From GCA-001856825 sp049965815 (lineage in GTDB: Archaea; Thermoplasmatota; Thermoplasmata; Thermoplasmatales; GCA-001856825), in NCBI GenBank assembly GCA_049965815.1, contig JBMFVV010000014.1, forward strand, positions 1 through 40,908: a stretch of DNA of 40,908 nucleotides, written 5' to 3'. Shown here piece by piece: positions 24,414-33,746 of this stretch. The notes beneath the pieces were generated by a model, which was not told the DNA's origin, did not search any database, and worked only from the letters and a program-made list of their open reading frames with translations. A program made the translations under genes and the position numbers. The stretch's first letter is position 1, and each line of letters starts with the position of its first letter.

Positions 24414-25951
24414 GAGGACACGAGGCTTTTGCGGACTCCGTCAGGAAGCTCGATCTTCTTCCTGTCTTTGGGAACCCTGGAACTACAGAACTCACTTCCC
24501 TTAAGGACATTGATGACTATGTTCTCACGCATTTCGATGGACTTTCAGTGGGCATGGCAGATGGTATCTCTCAGTATTTATTTGCCCCTCATCTAGTGAA
24601 TCTCCATACTATACTTGGGCTTGGTAACTCCATGGCAAACATATACTCGGCAAAGATGAATCATTCTCCAGTCATCATAACCGCAGGACAACAGGATATG
24701 AGGCATATGACCATGGAGCCACTTCTGTCGGGCGACCTGCTAAGTTTTATTGGAAATAATGTAAAATTCAAGTACGAATTACATAGCGCATCCGAAATTC
24801 CCTCTGTACTCAGAAGGGCAAAAGTTGAAGCAATGACACCCCCAATTGGTCCTGTGATGATATCCATACCCATGAACGTAATGGACGAAGATGCTCCTTA
24901 CAAGAGCCCAGAACCTGTGAAAATAAACTACGAGATTTCTAACAAAGAAGCAGTATCGGCTGTGGCTAACCTAATAAATGAATCTAAGAATCCTGCTATC
25001 GTATTTGGATGGGAAATAGACCTGTTCAACGCATTCGAAGAGGCAGAAAGAGTTTCGGAAAAGTTGGGATGTGCTGTCTTTGCGGAGCCACTTTCTCATC
25101 GTTCTCCCTTCAATTCTTCCCACAAGATGTTCGGCGGCAATCTGCTGCCAGGTACCACGCTCATAAACCTAAAACTGCTTCAGAACGACCTAGTCGTTTT
25201 CATTGGCGGAGACGTGACAGTTTATCCATACCTTCCATCCCCTCTCCTTGAGGGAAAGAAGGTCGCATTTGTCGGGCTCAACATAGATCCGAAGTTTGGA
25301 GATTTCTATATCGCTAATGTGAAACTGTTCCTTCGAGAACTTGTGGACAAGATAACAAGAAAATGCAACTTCTCCAGACCTGCAGACTTCCAGACTGCCA
25401 CAAAAATAGCGAACGAAAGGGAACGAATGGGAATCACATACGTTATGAGCAAGGTAAAAAAATTATTCGAAAATTATGTTATCGTGGATGAAGCAATTTC
25501 ATCTTCCACTACATTGAGGGACATTTTGGGATATTCTCCAAGAAAATATTTCTTCTCAAAGAGCGGTCAACTGGGATGGGGTTCACCGGCTGCAGCAGGC
25601 ATTTCTATGAAGGAAGAGAAGGTACTAGCAGTAGTTGGAGAAGGATCGTTCATGTATTCCCTCCAGATATTGTGGACGGTAAAGCATTATAATCTGCCAG
25701 TCAAATTTCTCATACTGAGAAATGGGGGGTATTCAATACTTAAGAGCTATTCAATCAGCTATTCTCCCGGGGTGGAAAGAAAGGACTACCTGAGTTTCGA
25801 TCTGCCAACAGAGAAATTCGCGGAATCATTTGGCATCGAGTCAATGGTTGCAGGGAAGGAACTGGAAGAACTCAAATGGTTAAAAGATGGTAGTAGTCCG
25901 AGACTGCTGGTTGTAGACGTGGATAGAACTATTCCAAAACTGTTCCTATAA
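24410..25951 (+). CDS. ThDP-dependent enzyme, benzoylformate decarboxylase-like
   Basis: 513 aa with the three domains of ThDP decarboxylases: Pyr (FGNPGTTELTSL... MADGIS), a central domain (about 175-330) and PP (AVVGEGSFMYSLQILWT). LGLGNSMANIYSAKMNHSPVIITAGQQDMRHM closely follows the benzoylformate decarboxylase pattern. It would turn a 2-oxo acid into an aldehyde and CO2. Two cofactor residues look swapped in charge length: the ThDP-activating Glu appears as Asp43 (HFDGLSVGMADG), and the metal-binding G-D-G is GEG. Start: TTG at 24410, overlapping the dehydrogenase stop. The 3' end overlaps the convergent AOR gene by 6 bp. Substrate unknown; carboligase or lyase activity is also possible. 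Confidence 0.85.
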   Translation: MRGHEAFADSVRKLDLLPVFGNPGTTELTSLKDIDDYVLTHFDGLSVGMADGISQYLFAPHLVNLHTILGLGNSMANIYSAKMNHSPVIITAGQQDMRHMTMEPLLSGDLLSFIGNNVKFKYELHSASEIPSVLRRAKVEAMTPPIGPVMISIPMNVMDEDAPYKSPEPVKINYEISNKEAVSAVANLINESKNPAIVFGWEIDLFNAFEEAERVSEKLGCAVFAEPLSHRSPFNSSHKMFGGNLLPGTTLINLKLLQNDLVVFIGGDVTVYPYLPSPLLEGKKVAFVGLNIDPKFGDFYIANVKLFLRELVDKITRKCNFSRPADFQTATKIANERERMGITYVMSKVKKLFENYVIVDEAISSSTTLRDILGYSPRKYFFSKSGQLGWGSPAAAGISMKEEKVLAVVGEGSFMYSLQILWTVKHYNLPVKFLILRNGGYSILKSYSISYSPGVERKDYLSFDLPTEKFAESFGIESMVAGKELEELKWLKDGSSPRLLVVDVDRTIPKLFL

Positions 25952-27691
25952 GGACCAGTTTCGAATCTTCCTGTATTTAGATAGCAGGGATTTCATTTCG
26001 TCGTCACTCGTAGCGCTCTCCTCGGGCTCTTCGCCTATTCTCCTCCTTACAAGCGCTGGTAGATAATCATCTTCCTTCGTTAGGCCGAATTTATCGTTGA
26101 GCTTCTTCTTTTCTTGGATTATGTTTTCTCCTATTTTCATCATTTCTTCCAGAGTGTAATCAAATCCAGTGGCGAGACTTAAAGCACTCACAACATCTTC
26201 AGGATTGACCTTAGCATAAGAACAAATTATCGCGGAGTTGTATACCTGCCTGTAATTTTGCGTATTAATAACTGTTCTAACTCTTTCTTCCGTGTCTACG
26301 GTCCACCTGTCCCCGCTTAAGATACCAATCTGCCTGTTGTCAACTCCCATGTCAACCTCGTACATTTCAGCCTGGAGATGATCAGCTCCCCTTGAGGAGG
26401 TTGCATACCCCAATCCCTGAAGTTTGAATGCTCTCGGATCGTGCATTGGAATCTCCAGCTTCTTCACCGTTGCGATTTCGTCTCTTGGAATGCCACGAGA
26501 GGTAGCGAAGCGTTCTAGGCCGTTCTTTAACTCATTCCCTGCTCCCCTTGATTCTGCTATGTCTTCTATCAATTTACTAACTCCTTTGAATCCGTCCTTA
26601 AAATATTTCGTGATCGCGGGGTCTGTGATCTTACCTTCCTTTACGAAATGGTTCAGAGCAGAAATTATCACGCCGGTACTGATTGTATCCATTCCCTTGT
26701 CATTTATTAAGTCATTCCATTCTAAAATGAGATCAAAATTTGTATTTCCCAGTAGAGGTCCAAAACTTGCTACTGTTTCATATTCAGGTCCGTCTATCTT
26801 CTTGCCGTCCTTGGTCACAGTTCTTCCGCAACCTATTACGCAATTTGCGCAATGATAGCTGGTCACTGGATATAATTCATTGAATTTCATTGAGCTGAGA
26901 GAATCGTAATCAAAATTGTGGTCATTGAAGTAGTTGGCAGGAATATCCCCCATTCCCTGGCCCATGTCCATCCATATCATGCTACCATTAGTCATCAGAC
27001 CCTTAGTCAGTGGTGATTCTATCAAGTATGCAGATACCTTTCTGACAAGCTCGAAATATCCCTTCCTATCGTGCAATGGTACCTGCATGTTGCCCTTTAC
27101 TGCTATAGCCTTAAGATTCTTTGAACCCATCAGAGCTCCCAGGCCAGTCCTCCCAGCTGCCCTACCCTCATCGTTCATTATGGATGAGAAAAGGACCCTG
27201 TTTTCACCTGCCTTTCCTATGCCCATTACGCTGTATTTCTTTTCCTTTCTGAGTTCTTCTCTCAGTGAATAAAAATCTCTGCCCCAAAGTTCTGGTCTCT
27301 TCTGGATCTTAACGTGCTCGTCTATAGTAATTACTTCTGGGACATCCGCCCGCCCCTTAACAATGATACCATCATAGCCTGCCTTCTTTAGTTCATTTCC
27401 AAAGAAACCGCCAGAATTTGCTTCTCCGAAAAAGCCTGTTTGTGGGCTCCTAGAAACAATCTCGTGTCTGCCAGAATTAGGGAAGGGAGACCCGGTAAGT
27501 GGACCAGTAGTCAGGATCAGAGGATTGTCTGGGGAAAACGGATCAGTCAATCCGCCTAATTTCTCATACAACCTCAGACCAATTCCCACCCCACCAATCC
27601 AGTTTCTCCACTCTTCATCTGGAAGTGTATCTTCCCATGTCTCATCAGTATAAAGATTGACGAACAGAAGTCTGTTCCAGTTTCCTTCCAT
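25946..27691 (-). CDS. Aldehyde:ferredoxin oxidoreductase (tungsten/molybdopterin type)
   Basis: 581 aa. Oxidises aldehydes to carboxylic acids and reduces ferredoxin, using a bis-pterin tungsten site. N-terminal domain: RLLFVNLYTDETW, WIGGVGIGLRLYEKLGG and ILTTGPLTGSPFPNSGR. The 4Fe-4S ligands are HCANCVIGCGRT plus a late Cys in AIICSYAKVNP. NDKGMDTISTGVIIS is the usual pterin-binding stretch. The ATG at 27691 (MEGNWNRLLFVNL) matches the family start. In-frame starts at 27724 and 27790 would add 11 or 33 residues not expected. It is convergent with the ThDP enzyme, whose aldehyde it could oxidise, and divergent from an MFS transporter. Confidence 0.9.
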   Translation of the reverse strand: MEGNWNRLLFVNLYTDETWEDTLPDEEWRNWIGGVGIGLRLYEKLGGLTDPFSPDNPLILTTGPLTGSPFPNSGRHEIVSRSPQTGFFGEANSGGFFGNELKKAGYDGIIVKGRADVPEVITIDEHVKIQKRPELWGRDFYSLREELRKEKKYSVMGIGKAGENRVLFSSIMNDEGRAAGRTGLGALMGSKNLKAIAVKGNMQVPLHDRKGYFELVRKVSAYLIESPLTKGLMTNGSMIWMDMGQGMGDIPANYFNDHNFDYDSLSSMKFNELYPVTSYHCANCVIGCGRTVTKDGKKIDGPEYETVASFGPLLGNTNFDLILEWNDLINDKGMDTISTGVIISALNHFVKEGKITDPAITKYFKDGFKGVSKLIEDIAESRGAGNELKNGLERFATSRGIPRDEIATVKKLEIPMHDPRAFKLQGLGYATSSRGADHLQAEMYEVDMGVDNRQIGILSGDRWTVDTEERVRTVINTQNYRQVYNSAIICSYAKVNPEDVVSALSLATGFDYTLEEMMKIGENIIQEKKKLNDKFGLTKEDDYLPALVRRRIGEEPEESATSDDEMKSLLSKYRKIRNWSL

Positions 27692-27891
27692 CCATCTATA
27701 TATTAAAAGCCTGGCTAAATACATTTCCTGACCAACGACCTCATTCTTCAGTATGCTGGAAATCTTGCTATCCAACCCTGCTTTTACCACAAATCAAATT
27801 TCTAGATATGCTGAAGATTTAGCATTGTAGTCACTCTTATTGTCCACAGATGTGGTCACCTAAGGTTAATCTCAAAAATGGCGGTGGGAAA

Positions 27892-27901
27892 TGTATAAGT
27901 A
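27892..27901 (+). promoter_or_regulatory. TATA-like box for the MFS transporter
   Basis: TGTATAAGTA is centred 26 nt before the ATG at 27923. Confidence 0.5.
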
Positions 27902-27922
27902 TTCCTCATCGAATATTCAGTA

Positions 27923-29197
27923 ATGCGAGAAGGGTCTCAAAATCTTCCACGCGATAATAGAAGATGGATGGTCCTGGTCGGATTTATGCTGATCTCCATG
28001 TCTTCTCAGATTATATGGCTCAACTTCGCAGGAATTGTTTCACCTCAGATGCAGGATATTTTCCATGTTGGTCTGGGTCCAATCAGTCTTATGTCAGGTT
28101 TATGGCCACTGATTTTCATTCCAATTTCAATTCCAACGGGACTGATGGTTGATAGGTGGGGATTCAAGAAAGTAGTATCTATAGGGGGGGTTATACTTGT
28201 AATATTTTCCTGGTTGAGGTTACTAAGTGGCGGAAATTTTGAGATACTCTTTATATTTCAGAGCCTGGCCGCTATTGGACAACCATTTGTATATAACGGA
28301 ATATCGAAGCTTGCGGGGAACTGGTTTCCAGAAGGTGAACAGGCTCTTGCAAACGGCATAGCAACAATGGGCCAGATAATAGGAATGGTGATCGCACTCA
28401 TCCTTGTTCCTCTGATGGTACCTAAAGCAGTTTATTCACTTCTCCAGACCAACATAATCGTTGTCTCGTTGATCGTTACGTTCTCTGTAGCGATTTTCCT
28501 TATATTCGCGAAAGAGAACCCAGGGGTAGCGCCTGAAGGCCAAGCTGTTATAGAGAAAGCCGGTTCGCAGATCAAGCACTTGTTGAAAATTAAAAACATT
28601 GTTCTGCTGATGCTCTTGTTCCTTATTGGAGTCGGAATATTCAGTGGGCTAATACAGTGGGTGGAGGCTATCCTATTCTCAAGAGGAATCTCATCATTGG
28701 ACGGCGGACTTGATGGAGCAGTCATACTTATTAGCGGAATCTTTGGGATGGTTATAGTTCCACTACTCGCTGACAAATATTCAAAACTGAAGCAGGTAGC
28801 AGTAGTAAACGCAATCATTGTAACGGTGATGCTCTTCCTCTTCAGTCTGAGAGTAAATTTGCTGTATTACATGGTCATAGGGGCAGTCCTTGGTTTTACT
28901 CTACTCTCACTAGCTCCCATTGTCCTGCAAATATCCCTGGAAACTGCTGGAAAGGAACGAGCTGGAACTGCGGCCAGCGCTATCTGGATGGCTTCCCAGG
29001 TAGGGGCTCTGCTCTTTATCCTCATCATGCCAGCTCTAAGCACATTCCAGATGAGCTTGAATTTCCTGCCGTCAGATCAATGGTTCATTTCACTTACTTT
29101 TGTTGCGATAACGATGTTAGTTGCAGTAATTCTTGCCTTCATGCTTGATGACACTAGAAAGGTAAAGGTGGTGCAAAAAGCGGTTAAGGAAAACTAG
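27923..29197 (+). CDS. Major facilitator superfamily transporter
   Basis: 424 aa with 12 predicted transmembrane helices split by a central loop around residues 190-215. The MFS loop 2-3 motif is present as GLMVDRWGFKKVVSIGG. It would import or export a small solute by proton coupling. The N-terminus (about 14 residues before the first helix) is polar. The position between the AOR gene (divergent) and the kinase gene (convergent, 3-bp gap) suggests that it carries the substrate of this putative catabolic cluster. The specific solute cannot be read from the sequence. Confidence 0.88.
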   Translation: MREGSQNLPRDNRRWMVLVGFMLISMSSQIIWLNFAGIVSPQMQDIFHVGLGPISLMSGLWPLIFIPISIPTGLMVDRWGFKKVVSIGGVILVIFSWLRLLSGGNFEILFIFQSLAAIGQPFVYNGISKLAGNWFPEGEQALANGIATMGQIIGMVIALILVPLMVPKAVYSLLQTNIIVVSLIVTFSVAIFLIFAKENPGVAPEGQAVIEKAGSQIKHLLKIKNIVLLMLLFLIGVGIFSGLIQWVEAILFSRGISSLDGGLDGAVILISGIFGMVIVPLLADKYSKLKQVAVVNAIIVTVMLFLFSLRVNLLYYMVIGAVLGFTLLSLAPIVLQISLETAGKERAGTAASAIWMASQVGALLFILIMPALSTFQMSLNFLPSDQWFISLTFVAITMLVAVILAFMLDDTRKVKVVQKAVKEN

Positions 29198-29200
29198 GAT

Positions 29201-30763
29201 TCATCCATAAGCAGCTTTCCTAGAAGATCTAGCCATATTGCTCTCTTTTAGGTTTCTCTTGTTGTTCTTATAATACGCTATGAACTGTCGAAATTCGCTT
29301 TCGTAATACAAATTCTCATCTTTGTCTGGAAGGTAATCTACAAAAGGTTCGCCAATGCTCGATAGTTCCGTGAACTTCATCTTGTTTAAACCCACAGCAG
29401 CCATCATTGCTGCACCTACGACTGTTGAAAATCTTGGATCACTGACGACTCTTATCTTCCTCCCAAGAACACTTGCGAATATTTTTGCTCTAGCTGGAGA
29501 CAGAGCACCTCCCCCACTCATGTACAATTCCTGTACTCTCCGTCCAGTGAATCTTTCGACAGTATTCAACAACCACTTGGAATTAAGTGCAACACCTTCC
29601 ATTACGGACCTTACCATATCCCCCTTGGTGTTATCCAGTGAGAGATTGTAAAAACCGCCTCTAACATATGGGTCTTCTATTGGTGCCCTCTCTCCAAACA
29701 GCCATGGTAAAAATATGAGACCATTGGAACCATACCTGGACTCAGAAGCTAACCTTTCGATAACTGCATACTTTTCCTCTCCCTTAATTTCCATAAAGTT
29801 CGAGATGAATTCCATGCAATTCCCTGAGTTTTCCTGCTCGGCCGCAATAAAATATTTTCCGGGAATTCCACTCGGCAGAGAGGCAATGTTATGGAATATA
29901 TCAGTCTTCTTAAACGGTACGTGAGAAGTTATCCAGGAGGAAGTACCGTTGTAAATGAGCGATTTGAAGTCTTCAATACACCCCGACCCTATTAGGGAAC
30001 AAGCCATGTCTCCGCAACCTGAAACAACTTTTGCTTCTCCTATCCCAAGCTTGCTTCTTATCTCGTCCTTCAATGTTCCGACGACGTCAGTAGGCTTAAC
30101 AACTTCAGGAAGTTTCTCCGGCGATATACCCGACATACTCAGCAATTTACTGTCGTATGTAACGTCATTTGCATCTCTGTTGTCTGTTGACCAAAGAAGC
30201 GCTATGTTGTCCCATGAAGCCCTAAAATTCCCAGTAAGCTTAGCGGCTATGTAGTCTTTTGGCTCCATGAATTTGTATGTCTTTTCATAAAGATCTCGAA
30301 GTTCTTTTTTTATGTATAGTATGTGAGCTAGGGAATCCTTGCCGGAGTGTGCCGGGGCGCCTCCAGTTTTTCTCAACCACCTGACAAGCTTATCAATTCT
30401 ATAGCCAGAAAGCGACGGAAAGCCTGATGTGAGCCTGTCTATTTCTTCACTGCCTCTTGTATCCATCCATATTATTGCATCTCCGAGTGCATTCCCATTC
30501 CTATCTACCGGGACAGTGCCTGACCATTGACCCGTAAGCCCTATCCCCTTTATTTCTAAATCCTTCGAATCGGCTATAAGTTCCTCAACTCCGCTCATAA
30601 CGGAATCAAACCATTCTTGAGGGTCCTGGACGGCACTCCCTCCTTTCTCTATCCTAAGCTGATATGCCCTGGTTGTCTTACCAACTGTGACCTTATCCAT
30701 TCCCACAAGACCGAGCTTTACGGATGACGTGCCCAGGTCTATTCCTATGAATGCATCCTTCAT
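29201..30763 (-). CDS. FGGY-family carbohydrate kinase
   Basis: 520 aa, ATP-dependent kinase of the xylulokinase/gluconokinase/glycerokinase family. The actin-like fold is evident: phosphate-1 FIGIDLGTSSVKLGLVG at the N-terminus, GIGLTGQWSGTVPVD, AIIWMDTRGSEE, then YNGTSSWITSHVP, and adenosine-binding YMSGGGALSPARAKIFA near the end. The ATG at 30763 is preferred; an in-frame upstream start at 30802 would overlap the stop of the lyase gene. It lies 10 bp after the lyase-like gene on the same strand, so both probably share one mRNA. The substrate, a sugar, polyol or other alcohol, is not determinable, but pairing with a phosphate-dependent lyase is suggestive. Confidence 0.9.
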   Translation of the reverse strand: MKDAFIGIDLGTSSVKLGLVGMDKVTVGKTTRAYQLRIEKGGSAVQDPQEWFDSVMSGVEELIADSKDLEIKGIGLTGQWSGTVPVDRNGNALGDAIIWMDTRGSEEIDRLTSGFPSLSGYRIDKLVRWLRKTGGAPAHSGKDSLAHILYIKKELRDLYEKTYKFMEPKDYIAAKLTGNFRASWDNIALLWSTDNRDANDVTYDSKLLSMSGISPEKLPEVVKPTDVVGTLKDEIRSKLGIGEAKVVSGCGDMACSLIGSGCIEDFKSLIYNGTSSWITSHVPFKKTDIFHNIASLPSGIPGKYFIAAEQENSGNCMEFISNFMEIKGEEKYAVIERLASESRYGSNGLIFLPWLFGERAPIEDPYVRGGFYNLSLDNTKGDMVRSVMEGVALNSKWLLNTVERFTGRRVQELYMSGGGALSPARAKIFASVLGRKIRVVSDPRFSTVVGAAMMAAVGLNKMKFTELSSIGEPFVDYLPDKDENLYYESEFRQFIAYYKNNKRNLKESNMARSSRKAAYG

Positions 30764-30773
30764 TCGGACACCG

Positions 30774-32168
30774 TCACTGACTGTAGAGCCATTCAACCAC
30801 ACTCTTCAGGAATACATCAGTTGACTCCTTAGGGAGGGCTGAAGCCATCCCATAAATTGGTGCCATTGATGATGATTTCACTTTACCGTTCCTGACATCA
30901 GTTACAGAAGCCTCAATATCATCTACAAACTTCTCCTTTACACCGTCAAGGGTATGTCTGTGAGTCAATGCTATGTGGAATCCTGGCGGATTTGAAAGAC
31001 CATTTAGCATCCACCCTTTCTTCGTCATAGCTTCCCATATTAGATATGGATCCAGTTCATCTGACAAAGTTGCTATAACCCATAATGGGTCACCTGCCAA
31101 CTTCACTCCTGAAATACTTTTAATGGATTTTTTTATGAAATCTCCCGTATCAAGAATTTTCTTAGCTTCCTTCTGGTAACCCTCTCTTCCCAGCAATAAC
31201 ATGGCAGCCCATGCAGCCACAATAGGATAACCTGGTCTGCTACCCAGAAGTGTGGGTGTGAAATATATACCACCCTGCCAGGATGCGTTTGCGTAGATTT
31301 GGTTCTGGAAGTATTCTCCATCCCTGTACAGTACTACCGATGTACCTTTGGGAGCATATCCATATTTATGGGTATCCATTGATATTGAGGTGACGCCATC
31401 AACTGAAAAATCGAATTTCTTGAAACTGTAACCTGAGTCTCTGACAAATGGATCAATGAAACCCCCGAGACAGGCATCCACGTGCATCCCTACATTCTTA
31501 TCTTCAGCTATCTCTGCAAGTTCCTCTATTGGATCAAACGTCCCGAATGGGAAATTTGGTAATGAACCAACAATTCCTATAGTATTTGCATTCACTTTTT
31601 CCTTGGCCATCTCAACGTCAGCCATGAATCCTTCATCAATGCCAATAATTACAGGTTTAATGGAGAAATACTCGCACGCCTTGAGGAATGACGGGTGCGC
31701 GGTGGAAGGAAGGATTATCTCTGGTTCGATTATTCCTTTTATTTTCTTAAAGTAATCTCGATACGTTTTCATTGCAAGCAATATACTTTCTGTTCCGCCA
31801 GACGAGACGGCACCTCTCACACCATCTCCTCCATTCATCAACGAGGAGGACATTGCAACTATTTCCCTTTCAAATTTTGGAATACTCGGCCATATGTCAG
31901 GGTGCAATGCATTTGTCTGCGATACTAAGTGGTATAATTTTTCATAAAAACTTAACAGAGGTTCGTCGCCATAGTAGACTGCACCGGAAACCTTCCCTTG
32001 CTTCCAGGAGACATTCTCCTTCATTGCAAATTTGGATAAGGTATCGAGTAATGCTTCTTCTCCAACGCCTTTCTCTGGCATCTTTGAAAAATTGGATTCT
32101 GCTGAATCATAAGGCTTAAGTTCCTTTTGTAGTTCCTTCAACACGGAATCAAAATTTATTCCGTCCAT
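30774..32168 (-). CDS. Sphingosine-1-phosphate-lyase-like PLP enzyme
   Basis: 464 aa, fold type I PLP enzyme in the group II decarboxylase superfamily, closest by motif to sphingosine-1-phosphate lyases: VSGAVYYGDEPLLSFYEKLY, NALHPDIWPSIPKFEREIV, GAVSSGGTESILLAMKTYRD (S122-S127 region), the PLP-stacking and Asp motif HVDACLGGFIDPF (D231) and the Schiff-base K268 in SMDTHKYGYAPKG. Known lyases cleave a phosphorylated 2-amino-3-hydroxy compound to an aldehyde and phosphoethanolamine. There is no membrane helix, unlike eukaryotic forms. The gene is followed by an FGGY kinase and is divergent from an exported phosphoesterase. A group II amino-acid decarboxylase activity is the main alternative. 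Confidence 0.85.
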   Translation of the reverse strand: MDGINFDSVLKELQKELKPYDSAESNFSKMPEKGVGEEALLDTLSKFAMKENVSWKQGKVSGAVYYGDEPLLSFYEKLYHLVSQTNALHPDIWPSIPKFEREIVAMSSSLMNGGDGVRGAVSSGGTESILLAMKTYRDYFKKIKGIIEPEIILPSTAHPSFLKACEYFSIKPVIIGIDEGFMADVEMAKEKVNANTIGIVGSLPNFPFGTFDPIEELAEIAEDKNVGMHVDACLGGFIDPFVRDSGYSFKKFDFSVDGVTSISMDTHKYGYAPKGTSVVLYRDGEYFQNQIYANASWQGGIYFTPTLLGSRPGYPIVAAWAAMLLLGREGYQKEAKKILDTGDFIKKSIKSISGVKLAGDPLWVIATLSDELDPYLIWEAMTKKGWMLNGLSNPPGFHIALTHRHTLDGVKEKFVDDIEASVTDVRNGKVKSSSMAPIYGMASALPKESTDVFLKSVVEWLYSQ

Positions 32169-32290
32169 AATGTTGTGATGGATTTTTCCGTATTTTAACC
32201 TTATTAAACCAAGGAGCCTTAGTTTTCTTTGCAGATTGCTGAAAAATTCAGTATGAGAATTCCGGTAAAATCAGAGTGTGATAAGATATC

Positions 32291-32300
32291 TATAAATATT
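32291..32300 (+). promoter_or_regulatory. TATA box for the exported phosphoesterase
   Basis: TATAAATATT is centred about 26 nt before the ATG at 32322. It supports that ATG over the in-frame upstream codons and implies a leaderless mRNA. Confidence 0.6.
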
Positions 32301-32321
32301 AAACGAAGCATATTTGTTTGG

Positions 32322-33746
32322 ATGAAGAAATTTTTCATTCTCATCGTCATTATCGTCTCAATAATAGTAATCCTACCTGCCGTCAGCGGCTCGCTTTCCC
32401 AGCCAGTTGAAAAGACTCCGATAAAGCACGTCATAAATATTTTCTTTGAAAACCATACCTTTGACAACTTCTTCGGCATCTATCCTGAAAATCCATCTTC
32501 CACTCAACAGTCTACTATCAATAATATTTCAAGGCCGCTCAATCTCTTGAACGACACTGCCTTAATGGGCAATCTAACCGCTATACCGACAGGAACTTTT
32601 AGCACACCTGATCCGATAGAAGGGTATACAGCATACCACATTGACTGGAATCACGGCAAGATGAATGGCTGGCTCCAGGGGAGCGGAGCAAATGCCCTGA
32701 CTTACTACACTTCTGCCCAGCTTGGCCCGTTATGGGACCTGGCAGAGGAGTATGGCATAGCAGACAACTATTACGCCCCCAGGATTTCTGAGAGCGCCCC
32801 GAACACCCTTTATTATCTTGCTGGATTTTCACCGGTGTTCAACGACTATGGACCACCACCTTCCATACCCATAAATGAAACAATATTTGGCGAGATGAGC
32901 AAATACAACATTCCTTGGGGGGTTTATGTGAGCGGTGACTCCAAGAGTTTTGACATGTCAAACTATATTCAAGGGATTGGATCCTTTTCTAGTAATATCA
33001 ACAGCTGGAATACATTCATCCAGCAACTGAACAACGGGACTCTCCCATCAGTTAGTTATGTGTTTTCCCAGGGTGGCAACGGTTATGACATGGGAGCGCC
33101 GAGTAGTATACTGAAGGGCGAGCTGTGGCTAATCTCCTTGATAAACCACATAGAGGAAAGCCCCATATGGAGTAGTACCGCCATTTTCATAACGTGGGAC
33201 GATCCGGGAGGATATTATGATCAGGTTTCTCCCCCTATACTGGATGGCAACCAGCTAGGTATGAGACTACCGTTGATTGTTATCTCACCATTCTCAAAGG
33301 AGGATTATGTTTCTAACACGCTACTCACTCACTCCTCTATAGTCGCATTCATAGATTATAACTGGGGCATTCCGGCACTCAACTGTTTTGTTTCTGACGT
33401 AAATGTTCCACTGGACTTCTTCGACTTCAATACTACGAGAGCCCCAATGACATTCAACTTTGGCAATGTTATTACCGTACCTACCGACCCAAATTTCAAC
33501 CTTTCCTTGAACCAATCTGCAATGAATCTATCCAGCACATTCCCGCTGAGCTTTCAGGAGCCTTTGAATTCGCTGCACTATGCAAGACAGGGCTCAATAA
33601 ACTTCACACTCTCATCTATCGGAGCTGGAATTCTTGTGAAAAAGGATGTGAACCTATCTCCCTTCTATGCATCGCCTTACTTCCTACTGGTTCTAATCAT
33701 CGCAGCTGCAGCGATAGCAGTGTTAACGCCAAGGAGGAAGAACTGA
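32322..33746 (+). CDS. Membrane-anchored extracellular phosphoesterase (phospholipase C/acid phosphatase family)
   Basis: 474 aa. Signal or anchor helix MKKFFILIVIIVSIIVILPA at the N-terminus, then the phosphoesterase (PF04185) domain: HVINIFFENHTFDNFFGIYP (cf. ENRSFDxxFG), YHIDWNHGKMNGWL, YYAPRISESAPNTLYYLAGF, AIFITWDDPGGYYDQVSPP and GMRLPLIVISPFSKE. Many N-x-S/T sites suit a glycosylated outer-surface protein. A C-terminal hydrophobic helix (about 450-468) followed by RRK would anchor it in the membrane. It releases phosphate from lipids or small esters outside the cell, possibly at acid pH. The start is fixed by the TATA box at 32291. The next gene begins directly after the stop. Confidence 0.88.
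   Translation: MKKFFILIVIIVSIIVILPAVSGSLSQPVEKTPIKHVINIFFENHTFDNFFGIYPENPSSTQQSTINNISRPLNLLNDTALMGNLTAIPTGTFSTPDPIEGYTAYHIDWNHGKMNGWLQGSGANALTYYTSAQLGPLWDLAEEYGIADNYYAPRISESAPNTLYYLAGFSPVFNDYGPPPSIPINETIFGEMSKYNIPWGVYVSGDSKSFDMSNYIQGIGSFSSNINSWNTFIQQLNNGTLPSVSYVFSQGGNGYDMGAPSSILKGELWLISLINHIEESPIWSSTAIFITWDDPGGYYDQVSPPILDGNQLGMRLPLIVISPFSKEDYVSNTLLTHSSIVAFIDYNWGIPALNCFVSDVNVPLDFFDFNTTRAPMTFNFGNVITVPTDPNFNLSLNQSAMNLSSTFPLSFQEPLNSLHYARQGSINFTLSSIGAGILVKKDVNLSPFYASPYFLLVLIIAAAAIAVLTPRRKN

Noticed and set aside
30763..30802. Upstream start for the FGGY kinase
   Set aside because: It would overlap the lyase gene and add 13 residues before the conserved FIGIDLGTSS start; the ATG at 30763 fits the family better.
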